Position numbers and translations under genes: made by a program | In this document: positions 1 through 6,535 of the stretch, in pieces | Layout of the letters: every line of letters starts with the position of its first letter | Position numbering within the stretch: position 1 is the first letter of the stretch | The notes under the pieces: generated by a model | What the model was told of the DNA's origin: nothing | What the model saw: the letters and a program-made list of their open reading frames with translations, nothing else | Databases searched by the model: none | Origin: Acidobacteria bacterium CG_4_9_14_3_um_filter_49_7 | Lineage (GTDB): Bacteria; Acidobacteriota; Holophagae; Thermotomaculales; Thermotomaculaceae | Direction of reading: 5' to 3' | Length of the DNA stretch: 13,592 bases | NCBI GenBank assembly: GCA_002789615.1 | Contig: PFTO01000168.1 | Coordinates: 1-13,592 of the forward strand

Positions 1-1
1 C

Positions 2-91
2 CCGATTGCCATGGAAAAGGGTCTTCGTTTCGCCATTCGCGAGGGTGGACGAACCGTTGGCGCCGGTAGCGTTACAGAGATAATTGAGTAA
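2..91 (+). CDS. tuf: Elongation factor Tu, C-terminal end (partial)
   Basis: This is the last 29 codons of EF-Tu, the GTPase that carries aminoacyl-tRNA to the ribosomal A site; the rest lies left of the window. The reading frame opens at base 2 and stops with TAA at 89-91. The visible tail includes RFAIREGGRTVGAG, the hallmark of the last beta-barrel (domain 3) of EF-Tu, which contacts tRNA and EF-Ts, and it ends in an IIE terminus. Only 10 bases separate it from rpsJ, so tuf and the ribosomal genes are probably co-transcribed, as in str-S10 fusions of many bacteria. The identification is firm, but the fragment says nothing about the GTPase domain. Confidence 0.96.
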   Translation, partial: PIAMEKGLRFAIREGGRTVGAGSVTEIIE

Positions 92-101
92 GTGAGGAAC
101 C

Positions 102-425
102 ATGAAAAGCAGTAAGATCAGAATTCGACTGAAAGCATACGATTACCGGGTTCTGGACCAGTCTACATCTGAGATTGTGGATACGGCAAAACGGACCGGG
201 GCCAATGTAGCAGGGCCGGTTCCCCTGCCTACAGACATTTCCCGGTTTACGGTAAACCGCTCCCCCCATGTGAACAAGAAATCCAGGGAACAGTTTGAGA
301 TTCGGGTTCACAAGCGGCTGATTGACATTCATGACCCGAACGAGCATACAATTGAAGCACTGATGAAGCTGGAACTTCCGGCTGGAGTCAACGTGGAAAT
401 CAAGGCATCCGGGGCAGGGAGCTGA
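102..425 (+). CDS. rpsJ: 30S ribosomal protein S10
   Basis: S10 (NusE) sits in the head of the 30S subunit and, with NusB, also serves in transcription antitermination. The 107-residue product is close to the usual 103. The N-terminal KIRIRLKAYDYRVLD and the central GPVPLPTDISRFTVNRSPHVNKKSREQFE region (in pieces GPVPLPT, FTVNRSPHV and KSREQFE) are diagnostic, as is RLIDIHDP near residue 75. The ATG at 102 follows a GTGAGG SD at 92-97. The C terminus ends in a short AGAGS tail slightly longer than in E. coli. There is no long 5' leader: tuf stops 10 bases before, so the L4-responsive S10 leader known from E. coli is not at this place. Confidence 0.97.
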   Translation: MKSSKIRIRLKAYDYRVLDQSTSEIVDTAKRTGANVAGPVPLPTDISRFTVNRSPHVNKKSREQFEIRVHKRLIDIHDPNEHTIEALMKLELPAGVNVEIKASGAGS

Positions 426-453
426 GGCTCTGACGAAGTTGGAGGAATAGGTT

Positions 454-1077
454 ATGGTTAATGGACTTATTGGTAGAAAAGTCGGAATGTCCCAGGTCTT
501 CGATGAAGAAGGCCGTTCAATTCCGGTTACATTGATTCAAGCAGGCCCCTGTGTAGTGGTTCAGATTAAAGAAAATAGTCGGGACAAATACGAGGCCGTA
601 CAGCTTGGACTTGTGGAAAAAGTGAATCCGAAACGGATTACCAAACCACTTAAAGGTCACCTGGAGAAAGCGGGCGCTGGTTCCGTTCGTGTCTTGAGGG
701 AGTTTAAGCGCTCCGGAGATGAGGACATGCAGCCGGGTCAGCAGGTTACGGTGGACATCTTTGAAGGTGTAGATAAAGTAAACGTTACCGGGAAATCCAA
801 AGGCAAGGGCTTTCAGGGTGTTATGAAGCGCCACGACTTCGCCGGCGGTCCCGGCGGTCATGGCTCTAACTTTCACCGCGCGCCTGGTGGGATCGGTCAG
901 TGTGCATGGCCCTCCCGGGTTTTCCCCGGCAAGAAAATGCCGGGCCAGATGGGCAACCGGAAGGTCAGTGTCAAGGGACTGAGAGTGGTCAGCATTGACA
1001 AGGAAAACAACCTGCTTGTGGTGAAAGGTGCTGTTCCGGGAAGCCGGGGTGGTTATGTTTTCATCAACAAGGGTTAA
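454..1077 (+). CDS. rplC: 50S ribosomal protein L3
   Basis: L3 is an early-assembly 50S protein whose long internal loop reaches toward the peptidyl transferase centre. The product has 207 residues (E. coli 209). It opens with GLIGRKVGMSQVFDEEG, has the KGKGFQGVMKRH segment at about 116-127, then HRAPGGIGQ (141-149) and KKMPGQMGN (160-168), the loop that approaches the catalytic centre, and ends with the typical LLVVKGAVPG strand. Gln149 matches by eye the glutamine that PrmB methylates in E. coli L3. The start ATG has GGAGG at 441-445, 8 bases upstream. The 28-base gap before it is the largest between genes in the window and shows no promoter. Confidence 0.97.
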   Translation: MVNGLIGRKVGMSQVFDEEGRSIPVTLIQAGPCVVVQIKENSRDKYEAVQLGLVEKVNPKRITKPLKGHLEKAGAGSVRVLREFKRSGDEDMQPGQQVTVDIFEGVDKVNVTGKSKGKGFQGVMKRHDFAGGPGGHGSNFHRAPGGIGQCAWPSRVFPGKKMPGQMGNRKVSVKGLRVVSIDKENNLLVVKGAVPGSRGGYVFINKG

Positions 1078-1088
1078 TGGAGTTGAAA

Positions 1089-1712
1089 ATGGCTAAGGTG
1101 AAAGTATTTAATATGGACAACAAAGCGGTGGATGAAATCAACTTGAAGCCGGAAGTGTTTGAAGTTGAGATGAATCGTCATGTTGTCTGGGAAGCCATGA
1201 ATGCCATCCTGGCGAATCACCGGCAGGGAAATGCTTCGGTGAAGAACCGGAAGGATGTAAGTGGTGGCGGCAAAAAACCATGGCGTCAGAAAGGAACGGG
1301 ACGTGCGCGGGCCGGTAGTACACGGAGCCCTTTGTGGCGCCACGGCGGTACCGTTCATGGGCCTCAGCCCCACGATTTTTCTTCAGCAATCCCGAAGAAA
1401 AAGAAGCGGAGAGCTTTAATGTGCCTTCTCTCGGACAAGTTGGGTGAAAACAAGTTGCGTGTGATTGACAACTTTGAACTGGGTGAAATCAAGACCCGGA
1501 CCCTGCACGAGAAAATAATTAAAGGAATGGACGCTTCTACTGTTCTTCTTGTAGACAGTGAAGTGAATCGGGAGCTCTATCTGTCATCCCGGAACAACCC
1601 GCGGATGAAGACCATGGTTGCGACTGACCTGAATGTTTATGACTTGATGAAATATGAGTACATATTCCTGTCAGTGGATGCAGTCAAACGGATCGAGGAG
1701 GTACTGGGATGA
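1089..1712 (+). CDS. rplD: 50S ribosomal protein L4
   Basis: L4 binds 23S rRNA domain I and lines the exit tunnel with an extended loop; in E. coli it is also the feedback regulator of the S10 operon. With the start chosen here it has 207 residues (E. coli 201). KKPWRQKGTGRARAGS (62-77) followed by PLWRHGGTVHGP is the tunnel-loop signature; the second half (LRVIDNFELGEIKT, and the ATDLNVYDLMKYE end) is the globular L4 fold. An in-frame ATG at 1077 overlaps the rplC stop (TAATG) and would add four residues, but ATG 1089 has a GGAG SD at 1079-1082 with 6-base spacing and gives the canonical MAKVKV-type start. The gene ends in ATGA, overlapping rplW by four bases. Confidence 0.96.
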   Translation: MAKVKVFNMDNKAVDEINLKPEVFEVEMNRHVVWEAMNAILANHRQGNASVKNRKDVSGGGKKPWRQKGTGRARAGSTRSPLWRHGGTVHGPQPHDFSSAIPKKKKRRALMCLLSDKLGENKLRVIDNFELGEIKTRTLHEKIIKGMDASTVLLVDSEVNRELYLSSRNNPRMKTMVATDLNVYDLMKYEYIFLSVDAVKRIEEVLG

Positions 1713-2005
1713 AAAACGCACACGATATCCTTCTACGACCGATTGTAACGGAGAGAAGCAATGATCTTCAGGAATCGGATCCTCCTGCGTACGTCTTTGA
1801 GGTAGCTCGGGACGCAAACAAGATTGAGATTAAGAAGGCAGTGGAAAAGATCTTCAAAGTGAATGTTAAGAAGGTCAGAGTTATGAATTACGACGGGAAA
1901 CGGAAACGCCTTGGCCAACACGCTGGGAAACGGAGAAGCTGGAAAAAAGCTATCGTATCCCTTGCGGAAGCCGGTCAGCGGATCGATTTCTTCGAGAATG
2001 TGTGA
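1709..2005 (+). CDS. rplW: 50S ribosomal protein L23
   Basis: L23 lies at the polypeptide exit and is the docking site for trigger factor and signal recognition particle. The 98-residue product (E. coli 100) shows the family order: DILLRPIVTERS at the N terminus, YVFEVARDANKIEIKKAVEKIF in the middle (YVFEVARDANK, then KKAVEKIF), VNVKKVRVMN, then the basic RKRLGQHAGKRRSWKKA loop. The ATG overlaps the rplD stop as ATGA and is preceded by GAGGAG (1695-1700) within rplD, so translation is probably coupled to L4, a partner in early 50S assembly. Confidence 0.96.
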   Translation: MKNAHDILLRPIVTERSNDLQESDPPAYVFEVARDANKIEIKKAVEKIFKVNVKKVRVMNYDGKRKRLGQHAGKRRSWKKAIVSLAEAGQRIDFFENV

Positions 2006-2018
2006 GTAGGAGTCAATG

Positions 2019-2846
2019 ATGGCAGTAAAGAAATTTAACCCCACGACACCTTCCCGCAGAGAAATGACCGTAGCTGATTTTTCCGAGCTGACCAAAAAGA
2101 GGCCGGAAAAATCTCTGGTTGAGAAGCTTCACAGCAAGGGCGGTCGCAACAATTGCGGCCGGATCACGGTTCGTTTTCGCGGGGGCGGTCACAAACGGTT
2201 GTACCGCATGATTGATTTCAAGCGGCAAAAAGATGATGTAGTTGCCAAAGTGGCATCCATTGAATACGATCCCAACAGATCCGCCCGTATCGCTCTTCTT
2301 GTGTATGCGGACGGCGAAAAATGCTATATGTTGGCACCTGCCAGTTTGAAAGTTGGGGACAGTGTGGTTTCGGGCGAAAAAGTGGACATTGTGGTTGGAA
2401 ATGCCATGCCGTTAAAGAGTATTCCGGTTGGTACACTGGTCCACAATGTGGAACTGAAGATAAAAAAAGGTGGTCAGATTTGCCGCAGCGCGGGTTCTTA
2501 CGCGCAGCTGCTGGCAAAAGAAGGCAAGTATTGCCATCTTCGTCTGCCCTCCGGTGAGGTTCGATTGGTTCATTCCGAATGTCGGGCAACCATTGGTCAG
2601 GTCGGTAACCTGGGACATGAAAACATCAGCATCGGAAAGGCCGGGCGGAAGCGCTGGCTGGGCCGTCGGCCCCATGTCCGTGGTGTTGCCATGAACCCGA
2701 TTGACCATCCGATGGGCGGTGGTGAAGGTCGTACTTCCGGTGGTCGCCCCTCCTGTACACCATGGGGGAAACCGACCAAAGGATACAAGACCAGAAAAAA
2801 ACGTAACCAGTCGGATAAGTACATCGTCCGCAGACGGAAAGCATAG
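2019..2846 (+). CDS. rplB: 50S ribosomal protein L2
   Basis: L2 is a large core 50S protein needed for subunit joining and peptidyl transfer. From this start it has 275 residues (E. coli 273). The N-terminal half is the OB-type RNA-binding domain, the second the SH3-like domain. GRITVRFRGGGHKRLYR (47-63), LVHSECRATIGQVGN (184-197) and NPIDHPMGGGEGR (226-238) are all standard; His230 corresponds to the E. coli His229 implicated in activity. Two tandem ATGs exist at 2016 and 2019. AGGAG at 2008-2012 stands 6 bases before the second and only 3 before the first, and the MAVKKFNPT start matches the family, so 2019 is preferred. Confidence 0.96.
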   Translation: MAVKKFNPTTPSRREMTVADFSELTKKRPEKSLVEKLHSKGGRNNCGRITVRFRGGGHKRLYRMIDFKRQKDDVVAKVASIEYDPNRSARIALLVYADGEKCYMLAPASLKVGDSVVSGEKVDIVVGNAMPLKSIPVGTLVHNVELKIKKGGQICRSAGSYAQLLAKEGKYCHLRLPSGEVRLVHSECRATIGQVGNLGHENISIGKAGRKRWLGRRPHVRGVAMNPIDHPMGGGEGRTSGGRPSCTPWGKPTKGYKTRKKRNQSDKYIVRRRKA

Positions 2847-2858
2847 TGGAGGAACGAA

Positions 2859-3143
2859 ATGGCTAGATCACTTAGAAAAGGATTTTTTACAGACGACCAT
2901 TTAATGAAAAAGGTCGAGGCAGCCATGCAAGCGGGTGGCAGCAAAAAGGTGATTCGTACATGGTCCCGTCGCTCCACCGTAACACCGGAAATGATTGGAA
3001 TGACATTTGCTGTTCACAATGGTAAGAAATTCTTCCCGGTATATGTGGATGAAAATATGGTGGGACATAAATTTGGAGAATTTTCGCCGACCCGGACCTT
3101 TCGGGGTCATGCCGGCAAAGATAAGGGCTCCAAGAGAAGGTAG
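2859..3143 (+). CDS. rpsS: 30S ribosomal protein S19
   Basis: S19 is a 30S head protein that forms a pair with S13 near the A-site tRNA. The product has 94 residues (E. coli 92). SLRKGFFTDDHLMKK, the IRTWSRRSTVTPEMIG block and the HNGKKFFPVYVDENMVGHK stretch (HNGK and ENMVGHK) are family signatures, followed by KFGEFSPTRTFRGHAGKDKG, the conserved C-terminal tail (GEFSPTRTFRGH). GGAGG at 2848-2852 supports the ATG. It follows rplB after 12 bases, the universal order L2-S19-L22. Confidence 0.97.
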   Translation: MARSLRKGFFTDDHLMKKVEAAMQAGGSKKVIRTWSRRSTVTPEMIGMTFAVHNGKKFFPVYVDENMVGHKFGEFSPTRTFRGHAGKDKGSKRR

Positions 3144-3152
3144 GGGCAGACC

Positions 3153-3491
3153 ATGGTTTCTAGAGCAATTGCGAAATATGTGAAGGGGTCACCCCAGAAA
3201 ACCCGTATTGTTGTAGACGCAATACGCGGGAAGATGGTTGAGGATGCCGTCGCGATTCTGGATGCATCCCCGAAGTTGTACGCGAAAAGGGTCGCGCAGG
3301 TATTGCATTCCGCTATTGCGAACGCGGAAAATGGCAACGAGGCAGTTGATGTGGATCAACTATTCATCAGCCGTGCATATGTAGACCAGGCACCCACATT
3401 GAAGCGGATTCGTGCAGCCGCCATGGGGCGTGCTGTAAGAATCCTAAAGCGATATTCTCACATTACCATCGAATTAGATGTGAAAGAGTAA
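3153..3491 (+). CDS. rplV: 50S ribosomal protein L22
   Basis: L22 contacts all domains of 23S rRNA, and its beta-hairpin helps form the exit-tunnel constriction, where macrolide-resistance changes occur. The product has 112 residues (E. coli 110). The N-terminal AKYVKGSPQKTRIVVDAIRG (8-26), KRVAQVLHSAIANAEN (45-60) and the hairpin region around 77-98, with APTLKRIRAAAMGRA, are clear. The SD at 3142-3146 (AGGGG) is weaker than at neighbouring genes. The hairpin tip RIRAAAMGRA is normal, with no insertion or deletion of the macrolide-resistance kind. Confidence 0.96.
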   Translation: MVSRAIAKYVKGSPQKTRIVVDAIRGKMVEDAVAILDASPKLYAKRVAQVLHSAIANAENGNEAVDVDQLFISRAYVDQAPTLKRIRAAAMGRAVRILKRYSHITIELDVKE

Positions 3492-3503
3492 CGGAGGTGT
3501 TTG

Positions 3504-4160
3504 GTGGGTCAAAAGGTTCATCCATACGGATTTCGGTTGGGTTACAACAAGACTTGGAAATCTCGCTGGTACAGAGACCGTGATTACCGGGATACCTTGC
3601 ATGAAGATCTGAGGCTTCGGAAATACATGAAGAAACGGCTCTATGAAGCCGGTGTTTCTTCCATTGAGATTGAAAGAGCCGCAGACAAGATTACAATCAA
3701 TATTTTTACCGCAAAGCCGGGAATCATTATTGGTCGCAAGGGTTCAGAGGTAGACAAGCTCCGTGCGGATCTGCAGAAGATGCTGAGCCGCAAGGAAGTT
3801 TATATTAATATTGAACAGGTTCCGGGACCAGAGGCAGAAGCCCAGCTTGTGGCTGAGAATATTGCTTCACTTCTGGAACGCCGGATTGCGTTCCGTCGTG
3901 CCATGAAAAAGGCGATGGAAAATGCCCAGAAAAAGGGTGTAACCGGCATCAAAATCAAGGTGGGCGGCCGCCTGGGTGGCGCGGATATCGCCCGGAGTGA
4001 GGAATACTCCTGGGGGAGGATTCCGCTTTCCACATTGATGGCCAGAATTGATTACGGAGTTGCCGAATCTATGACGACTTATGGTGTCATCGGTGTCAAG
4101 GTCTGGATCAGCAAAGGAGAACAGCTCCCTGAACTCCCGTCCAAACGGGCGAGACGGTAA
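3504..4160 (+). CDS. rpsC: 30S ribosomal protein S3
   Basis: S3 lies at the mRNA entry of the 30S subunit and contributes to the ribosomal mRNA helicase. The product has 218 residues, about 15 fewer than E. coli S3 (233), lost from the variable C terminus. GQKVHPYGFRLG starts the protein; a type-2 KH domain carries GIIIGRKG (73-80); the ERRIAFRRAMKKA segment (125-137) places R131, R132 and K135 at the helicase positions known in E. coli; GGRLGGADIAR begins the C-terminal domain. A GTG start at 3504 is chosen because GGAGG (3493-3497) lies 6 bases away and the second residue becomes Gly as in the family; a TTG directly before it at 3501 is less well spaced. Confidence 0.95.
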   Translation: MGQKVHPYGFRLGYNKTWKSRWYRDRDYRDTLHEDLRLRKYMKKRLYEAGVSSIEIERAADKITINIFTAKPGIIIGRKGSEVDKLRADLQKMLSRKEVYINIEQVPGPEAEAQLVAENIASLLERRIAFRRAMKKAMENAQKKGVTGIKIKVGGRLGGADIARSEEYSWGRIPLSTLMARIDYGVAESMTTYGVIGVKVWISKGEQLPELPSKRARR

Positions 4161-4175
4161 GGTTGGAGGTACCAG

Positions 4176-4586
4176 ATGTTAATGCCGAATAAAGTTAAGC
4201 ACCGGAAAGTTCATAAGGGCAGAGTCAAGGGCAAAGCCGTGCGTGGCAATTATGTTGCCTTTGGCGAATTCGGAATGCAGGCACTTGAAGGTGCCTGGAT
4301 TACAAACCGCCAGATTGAAGCCGCTCGTATTGCCATCACAAGGCATGTGAAGAGAGGCGGTAAGATCTGGATCCGGATGTTTCCGGATAAGCCGTATACG
4401 AGCAAGCCGGCCGAAACCCGTATGGGTAAAGGTAAGGGTGCTCCGGAAGGTTGGGTCGCGGTGGTAAAGCCGGGAAAGATTCTCTTCGAAATTGAGGGGA
4501 TTCCCCGGGAACTGGCTGAGCGGGCAATGCAGCTGGCGGGAGCCAAGTTGCCAATAAAGGTCCAGTTCGTGGAACGGAACAAGTAA
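4176..4586 (+). CDS. rplP: 50S ribosomal protein L16
   Basis: L16 binds near the A-site tRNA and the peptidyl transferase centre and is a late-assembly protein. The 136-residue length equals that of E. coli. It starts MLMPNKVKHRKVHKGR, the family N terminus, so ATG 4176 (GGAGG at 4165-4169, 6 bases away) is preferred over the second ATG at 4182. GRVKGKAVRGN, AARIAITRHVKRGGKIWIR and KPAETRMGKGKGAPEGWVAVVKPG (in parts KPAETRMGKGKG and WVAVVKPG) are diagnostic. Arg82, just before MGKGKG, corresponds to the arginine hydroxylated by RoxA (YcfD) in E. coli; whether it is modified here is unknown. Confidence 0.96.
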   Translation: MLMPNKVKHRKVHKGRVKGKAVRGNYVAFGEFGMQALEGAWITNRQIEAARIAITRHVKRGGKIWIRMFPDKPYTSKPAETRMGKGKGAPEGWVAVVKPGKILFEIEGIPRELAERAMQLAGAKLPIKVQFVERNK

Positions 4587-4596
4587 GGGGGCAGAA

Positions 4597-4797
4597 ATGA
4601 AATCAGTAGAAATCAGGGATCTGGCTCCGGCAGAAATTGAAGTGAGAATCGCCGAAAAGAAAGAGGAACTCTTCAAGCTTCGTTTTCAGCACACCATGGG
4701 CCAGCTGGATAATCCGCTATCCCTTCGGAAGGCGAGGCGGGAAATCGCCCGGCTGAACACGATTCTGGCCGAGAAAAGGAGGCAGGCAGATGCATAA
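4597..4797 (+). CDS. rpmC: 50S ribosomal protein L29
   Basis: L29 is a small helical protein beside L23 at the tunnel exit. The product has 66 residues (E. coli 63). It is a two-helix hairpin with the family pattern: MKSVEIRDLAPAEIE, then KEELFKLRFQHTMGQLDNP (in parts KEELFKLRFQ and GQLDNP), then LRKARREIARLNTILAEK. A G-rich SD (4587-4591) precedes the ATG. Its last codons overlap the start of rpsQ by 8 bases, so the two are probably coupled. Confidence 0.96.
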   Translation: MKSVEIRDLAPAEIEVRIAEKKEELFKLRFQHTMGQLDNPLSLRKARREIARLNTILAEKRRQADA

Positions 4798-5044
4798 CCG
4801 CAAGGTACGGACGGGAAGCGTGGTCAGCAACCGGATGGACAAGTCCATTGTCGTGAAGGTTGAAATGTTGATCAAACATCCCCTGTACAAGAAATACATC
4901 AAGAAGTCTAAGAAGTACATGGCGCATGATCCGGAAAACGATTGTAATATCGGGGATAAGGTGGAAATTGTGGAAACACGGCCCCTTTCCAGCAGGAAGC
5001 GCTGGCGCCTTCAGAAAGTTATTGAACGGGCACCTGAGCTGTAG
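4790..5044 (+). CDS. rpsQ: 30S ribosomal protein S17
   Basis: S17 is a primary 16S rRNA-binding protein of OB fold in the 30S body. The 84 residues match E. coli in length. RKVRTGSVVSNRMDKSIVVKVE (RTGSVVSNRMDKSIVV), the HPLYKKYIKKSKKYMAHD loop and GDKVEIVETRPLSSRKRW, which contains the family signature, are all present. The ATG lies inside the end of rpmC with AGGAGG (4777-4782) 7 bases upstream. It is the last gene of the classical S10 operon; the next gene rplN follows after 18 bases without a visible terminator. Confidence 0.96.
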   Translation: MHNRKVRTGSVVSNRMDKSIVVKVEMLIKHPLYKKYIKKSKKYMAHDPENDCNIGDKVEIVETRPLSSRKRWRLQKVIERAPEL

Positions 5045-5062
5045 GCGTAAGGAGAAGAAACA

Positions 5063-5431
5063 ATGATTCAAATGGGAACCATTTTGAAGGTTGCGGATAA
5101 CTCCGGAGCCAAAAAAATCATGTGCATTCATGCCATCGGTGGTTCGGTCGGGCCGTATGCCCAGATCGGTGATATCATCACAGCCTCAGTGAAAGAGGGA
5201 AACCCCGCGTGGAATCAGAAAAAAATCCGAAAGGTAAAAGCTGTCATTGTTCGTCAACGCAAAGAGCATCGACGGAAAGATGGCAGCTATATCCGGTTTG
5301 ACGAAAATGCAGCGGTTCTGCTCGACAATGATAACGAGCCTCTCGGAACACGCGTATTCGGGCCGGTTGCCAGGGAGCTGAGGGAACACAATTTCATGAA
5401 AATTGTTTCTCTGGCCCCCGAAGTATTGTGA
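5063..5431 (+). CDS. rplN: 50S ribosomal protein L14
   Basis: L14 is a very conserved 50S protein at the intersubunit face; it touches 16S rRNA and is the binding site of silencing factor RsfS. The product has 122 residues (E. coli 123). MIQMGTILKVADNSGAKKIMCI, read as LKVADNSGAKK at 8-18, then GDIITASVKEG, KAVIVRQRKEHRRKDGSYIRFDENA (VIVRQRKEHRR and IRFDENA) and GTRVFGPVARELR are the classic blocks. It opens the spc block. SD is GGAGAAG at about 5051-5057. No change of strand, terminator or promoter-sized gap separates it from the S10 block. Confidence 0.97.
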   Translation: MIQMGTILKVADNSGAKKIMCIHAIGGSVGPYAQIGDIITASVKEGNPAWNQKKIRKVKAVIVRQRKEHRRKDGSYIRFDENAAVLLDNDNEPLGTRVFGPVARELREHNFMKIVSLAPEVL

Positions 5432-5441
5432 GGAGAGCCAG

Positions 5442-5771
5442 ATGTTGAAAAAGGCAGGCATCAAGAAGAAAGATAAAGTTAAGGTAATTACGGGCAAAGA
5501 CAAGGGCAAGACCGGGACTGTGTTGAATGTGGATATGAAGAAGGAAAGAGTTCTGGTAGAAGGTATCAATATGGTGAAAAAGCACCTGAAATCTGACCAG
5601 TCTTCCGGAATTGCCGGCGGCATTGAAGACCGTGAAGCTTCCATTGCCATTTCCAATCTGATGGTAGTGTGCCCGGAATGTGGAAAGCCGACCCGGATCG
5701 GGAAGAAAATCCTGAAAGATGACCGGAAGGTTCGCGTCTGCAAGCTGTGTAACGGAATTATTGACAAATGA
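5442..5771 (+). CDS. rplX: 50S ribosomal protein L24, four-cysteine form
   Basis: L24 initiates 50S assembly by binding the 5' part of 23S rRNA. From ATG 5442 it has 109 residues (E. coli 104). A KOW domain starts with KKKDKVKVITGKDKGKTG (8-25), followed by RVLVEGINMVKKH. The C-terminal part has CPEC (77-80) and CKLC (100-103), a zinc-ribbon pattern C-x2-C-x19-C-x2-C also known from Thermotoga-type L24 and lost in E. coli. The frame is open further upstream to a TTG at 5403 inside rplN, but AGGAGAG at 5431-5437 stands directly before ATG 5442 and the longer form would add an unrelated extension. The stop codon lies inside a small inverted repeat at the rplE start. Confidence 0.95.
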   Translation: MLKKAGIKKKDKVKVITGKDKGKTGTVLNVDMKKERVLVEGINMVKKHLKSDQSSGIAGGIEDREASIAISNLMVVCPECGKPTRIGKKILKDDRKVRVCKLCNGIIDK

Positions 5772-5785
5772 TTGAGGTGAATCAT
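5768..5785 (+). promoter_or_regulatory. Possible RNA hairpin over the rplE ribosome binding site
   Basis: A perfect 6-base inverted repeat, ATGATT (5768-5773) and AATCAT (5780-5785), encloses the loop GAGGTG (5774-5779). The loop is the rplE SD, and the right arm includes the first two bases of the rplE start codon; the left arm includes the rplX stop. In E. coli, S8 represses the spc operon by binding mRNA at the rplE start, so the position is suggestive. The stem is weak (one G-C pair) and I cannot recognise the S8-binding core of 16S helix 21, so this may be chance. Confidence 0.25.
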
Positions 5786-6326
5786 GGCTAGATTGCAGGA
5801 TCTGTACAAAAACGAAATTGTTTCGAAACTGATGAAGGACTTTGATTATAGTAATGTCATGCAAGTCCCCAAAGTATCGAAAATTACGCTGAACATGGGC
5901 GTAGGAGACGGAGCTTCGAACATTAAGACTCTGGACACTGCGGCTGAAAACATGAGCAAAGTAGCGGGCCAGCATTCCGTTATCACCCGGGCGAAGAAGT
6001 CCATTGCGGCTTTTAAGCTTCGGGAAGGAATGCCAATTGGTTGTCGGGTAACCTTGCATCGAGAAAAGATGTATGAATTTCTGGACCGGTTATTGAATGT
6101 TGCACTCCCGCGTGTCAGGGATTTTCGGGGACTGTCTCTCAAAGCATTTGATGGTCGAGGGAACTACACTATCGGAATTCGGGATGCTTTGATTTTTCCT
6201 GAAATCGATTACAATTCGGTGGATGTAACCCGCGGGATGAATATCACGATTGGAACTACGGCAAAAACAGACGAGGAAGCCAGGAAACTGCTTGCCTATC
6301 TGGGCGTGCCGTTCCGGAAAAACTAA
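5784..6326 (+). CDS. rplE: 50S ribosomal protein L5
   Basis: L5 binds 5S rRNA with L18 and forms the central protuberance, contacting P-site tRNA. The product has 180 residues (E. coli 179). It opens MARLQDLYKNEI and has VPKVSKITLNMGVGDG (29-44), the ITRAKKSIAAFKLREGMPIG block (KKSIAAFKLREGMPIG), VALPRVRDFRGL and GRGNYTIGIRDALIFPEI, then the GMNITIGTTAKTDEEA end. The SD GAGGTGA (5774-5780) is well placed and lies in the loop of a small inverted repeat that could make translation controllable. It stands between L24 and S14, as in the universal spc order. Confidence 0.97.
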   Translation: MARLQDLYKNEIVSKLMKDFDYSNVMQVPKVSKITLNMGVGDGASNIKTLDTAAENMSKVAGQHSVITRAKKSIAAFKLREGMPIGCRVTLHREKMYEFLDRLLNVALPRVRDFRGLSLKAFDGRGNYTIGIRDALIFPEIDYNSVDVTRGMNITIGTTAKTDEEARKLLAYLGVPFRKN

Positions 6327-6335
6327 GGAGAGACC

Positions 6336-6521
6336 ATGGCAAAAAAATCTATGATAGCCAAGGCCAATCGGAAGCCGAAATTCAAAGTGAGGGCATACAA
6401 CCGCTGCAAGGTTTGCGGTCGTCCCCACGCTTATTACAGAAAATTTGGCCTGTGCCGGTTGTGTCTGAGGAAGCTCGCGAACCAGGGTGAGCTCCCCGGC
6501 GTAATCAAAGCAAGCTGGTAA
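6336..6521 (+). CDS. rpsN: 30S ribosomal protein S14, short zinc-binding type
   Basis: S14 is a 30S head protein that packs with S3 and S10. This is the 61-residue type (often called rpsZ or S14 type Z), not the 101-residue cysteine-free form of E. coli. CKVC (24-27) and CRLC (40-43) form the zinc knuckle, and the end RKLANQGELPGVIKASW is the conserved 16S-binding tail. SD GGAG (6327-6330) lies right after the rplE stop. A second, zinc-independent paralogue could exist elsewhere in the genome, as in zinc-responsive bacteria, but it is not visible here. Confidence 0.97.
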   Translation: MAKKSMIAKANRKPKFKVRAYNRCKVCGRPHAYYRKFGLCRLCLRKLANQGELPGVIKASW

Positions 6522-6535
6522 AAGAGGAGAGGGGC

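Noticed and set aside
426..453. Largest gap between genes (28 bases, rpsJ-rplC) examined for a promoter or terminator
   Set aside because: It holds only the rplC SD; there is no hairpin with a T-run and no paired promoter boxes.
1077..1088. Alternative rplD start at ATG 1077 overlapping the rplC stop (TAATG)
   Set aside because: The upstream AAGGG is only three bases away, while ATG 1089 has GGAG at 6 bases and the standard N terminus. It remains possible but is less likely.
5403..5441. Upstream TTG start giving L24 a 13-residue extension
   Set aside because: The extension is the rplN end read in another frame; ATG 5442 has its own AGGAGAG SD and gives the family N terminus.
5761..5766. TTGACA, a perfect -35 box consensus at the end of rplX
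   Set aside because: No -10-like hexamer lies 16-18 bases downstream; that spot is the rplE start. The match is explained by the Ile-Asp-Lys codons of L24.
5394..6059. Minus-strand open frame (221 codons) opposite rplX and rplE
   Set aside because: It is opposite conserved genes, has no SD or family resemblance, and crosses the gene junction; judged a shadow.
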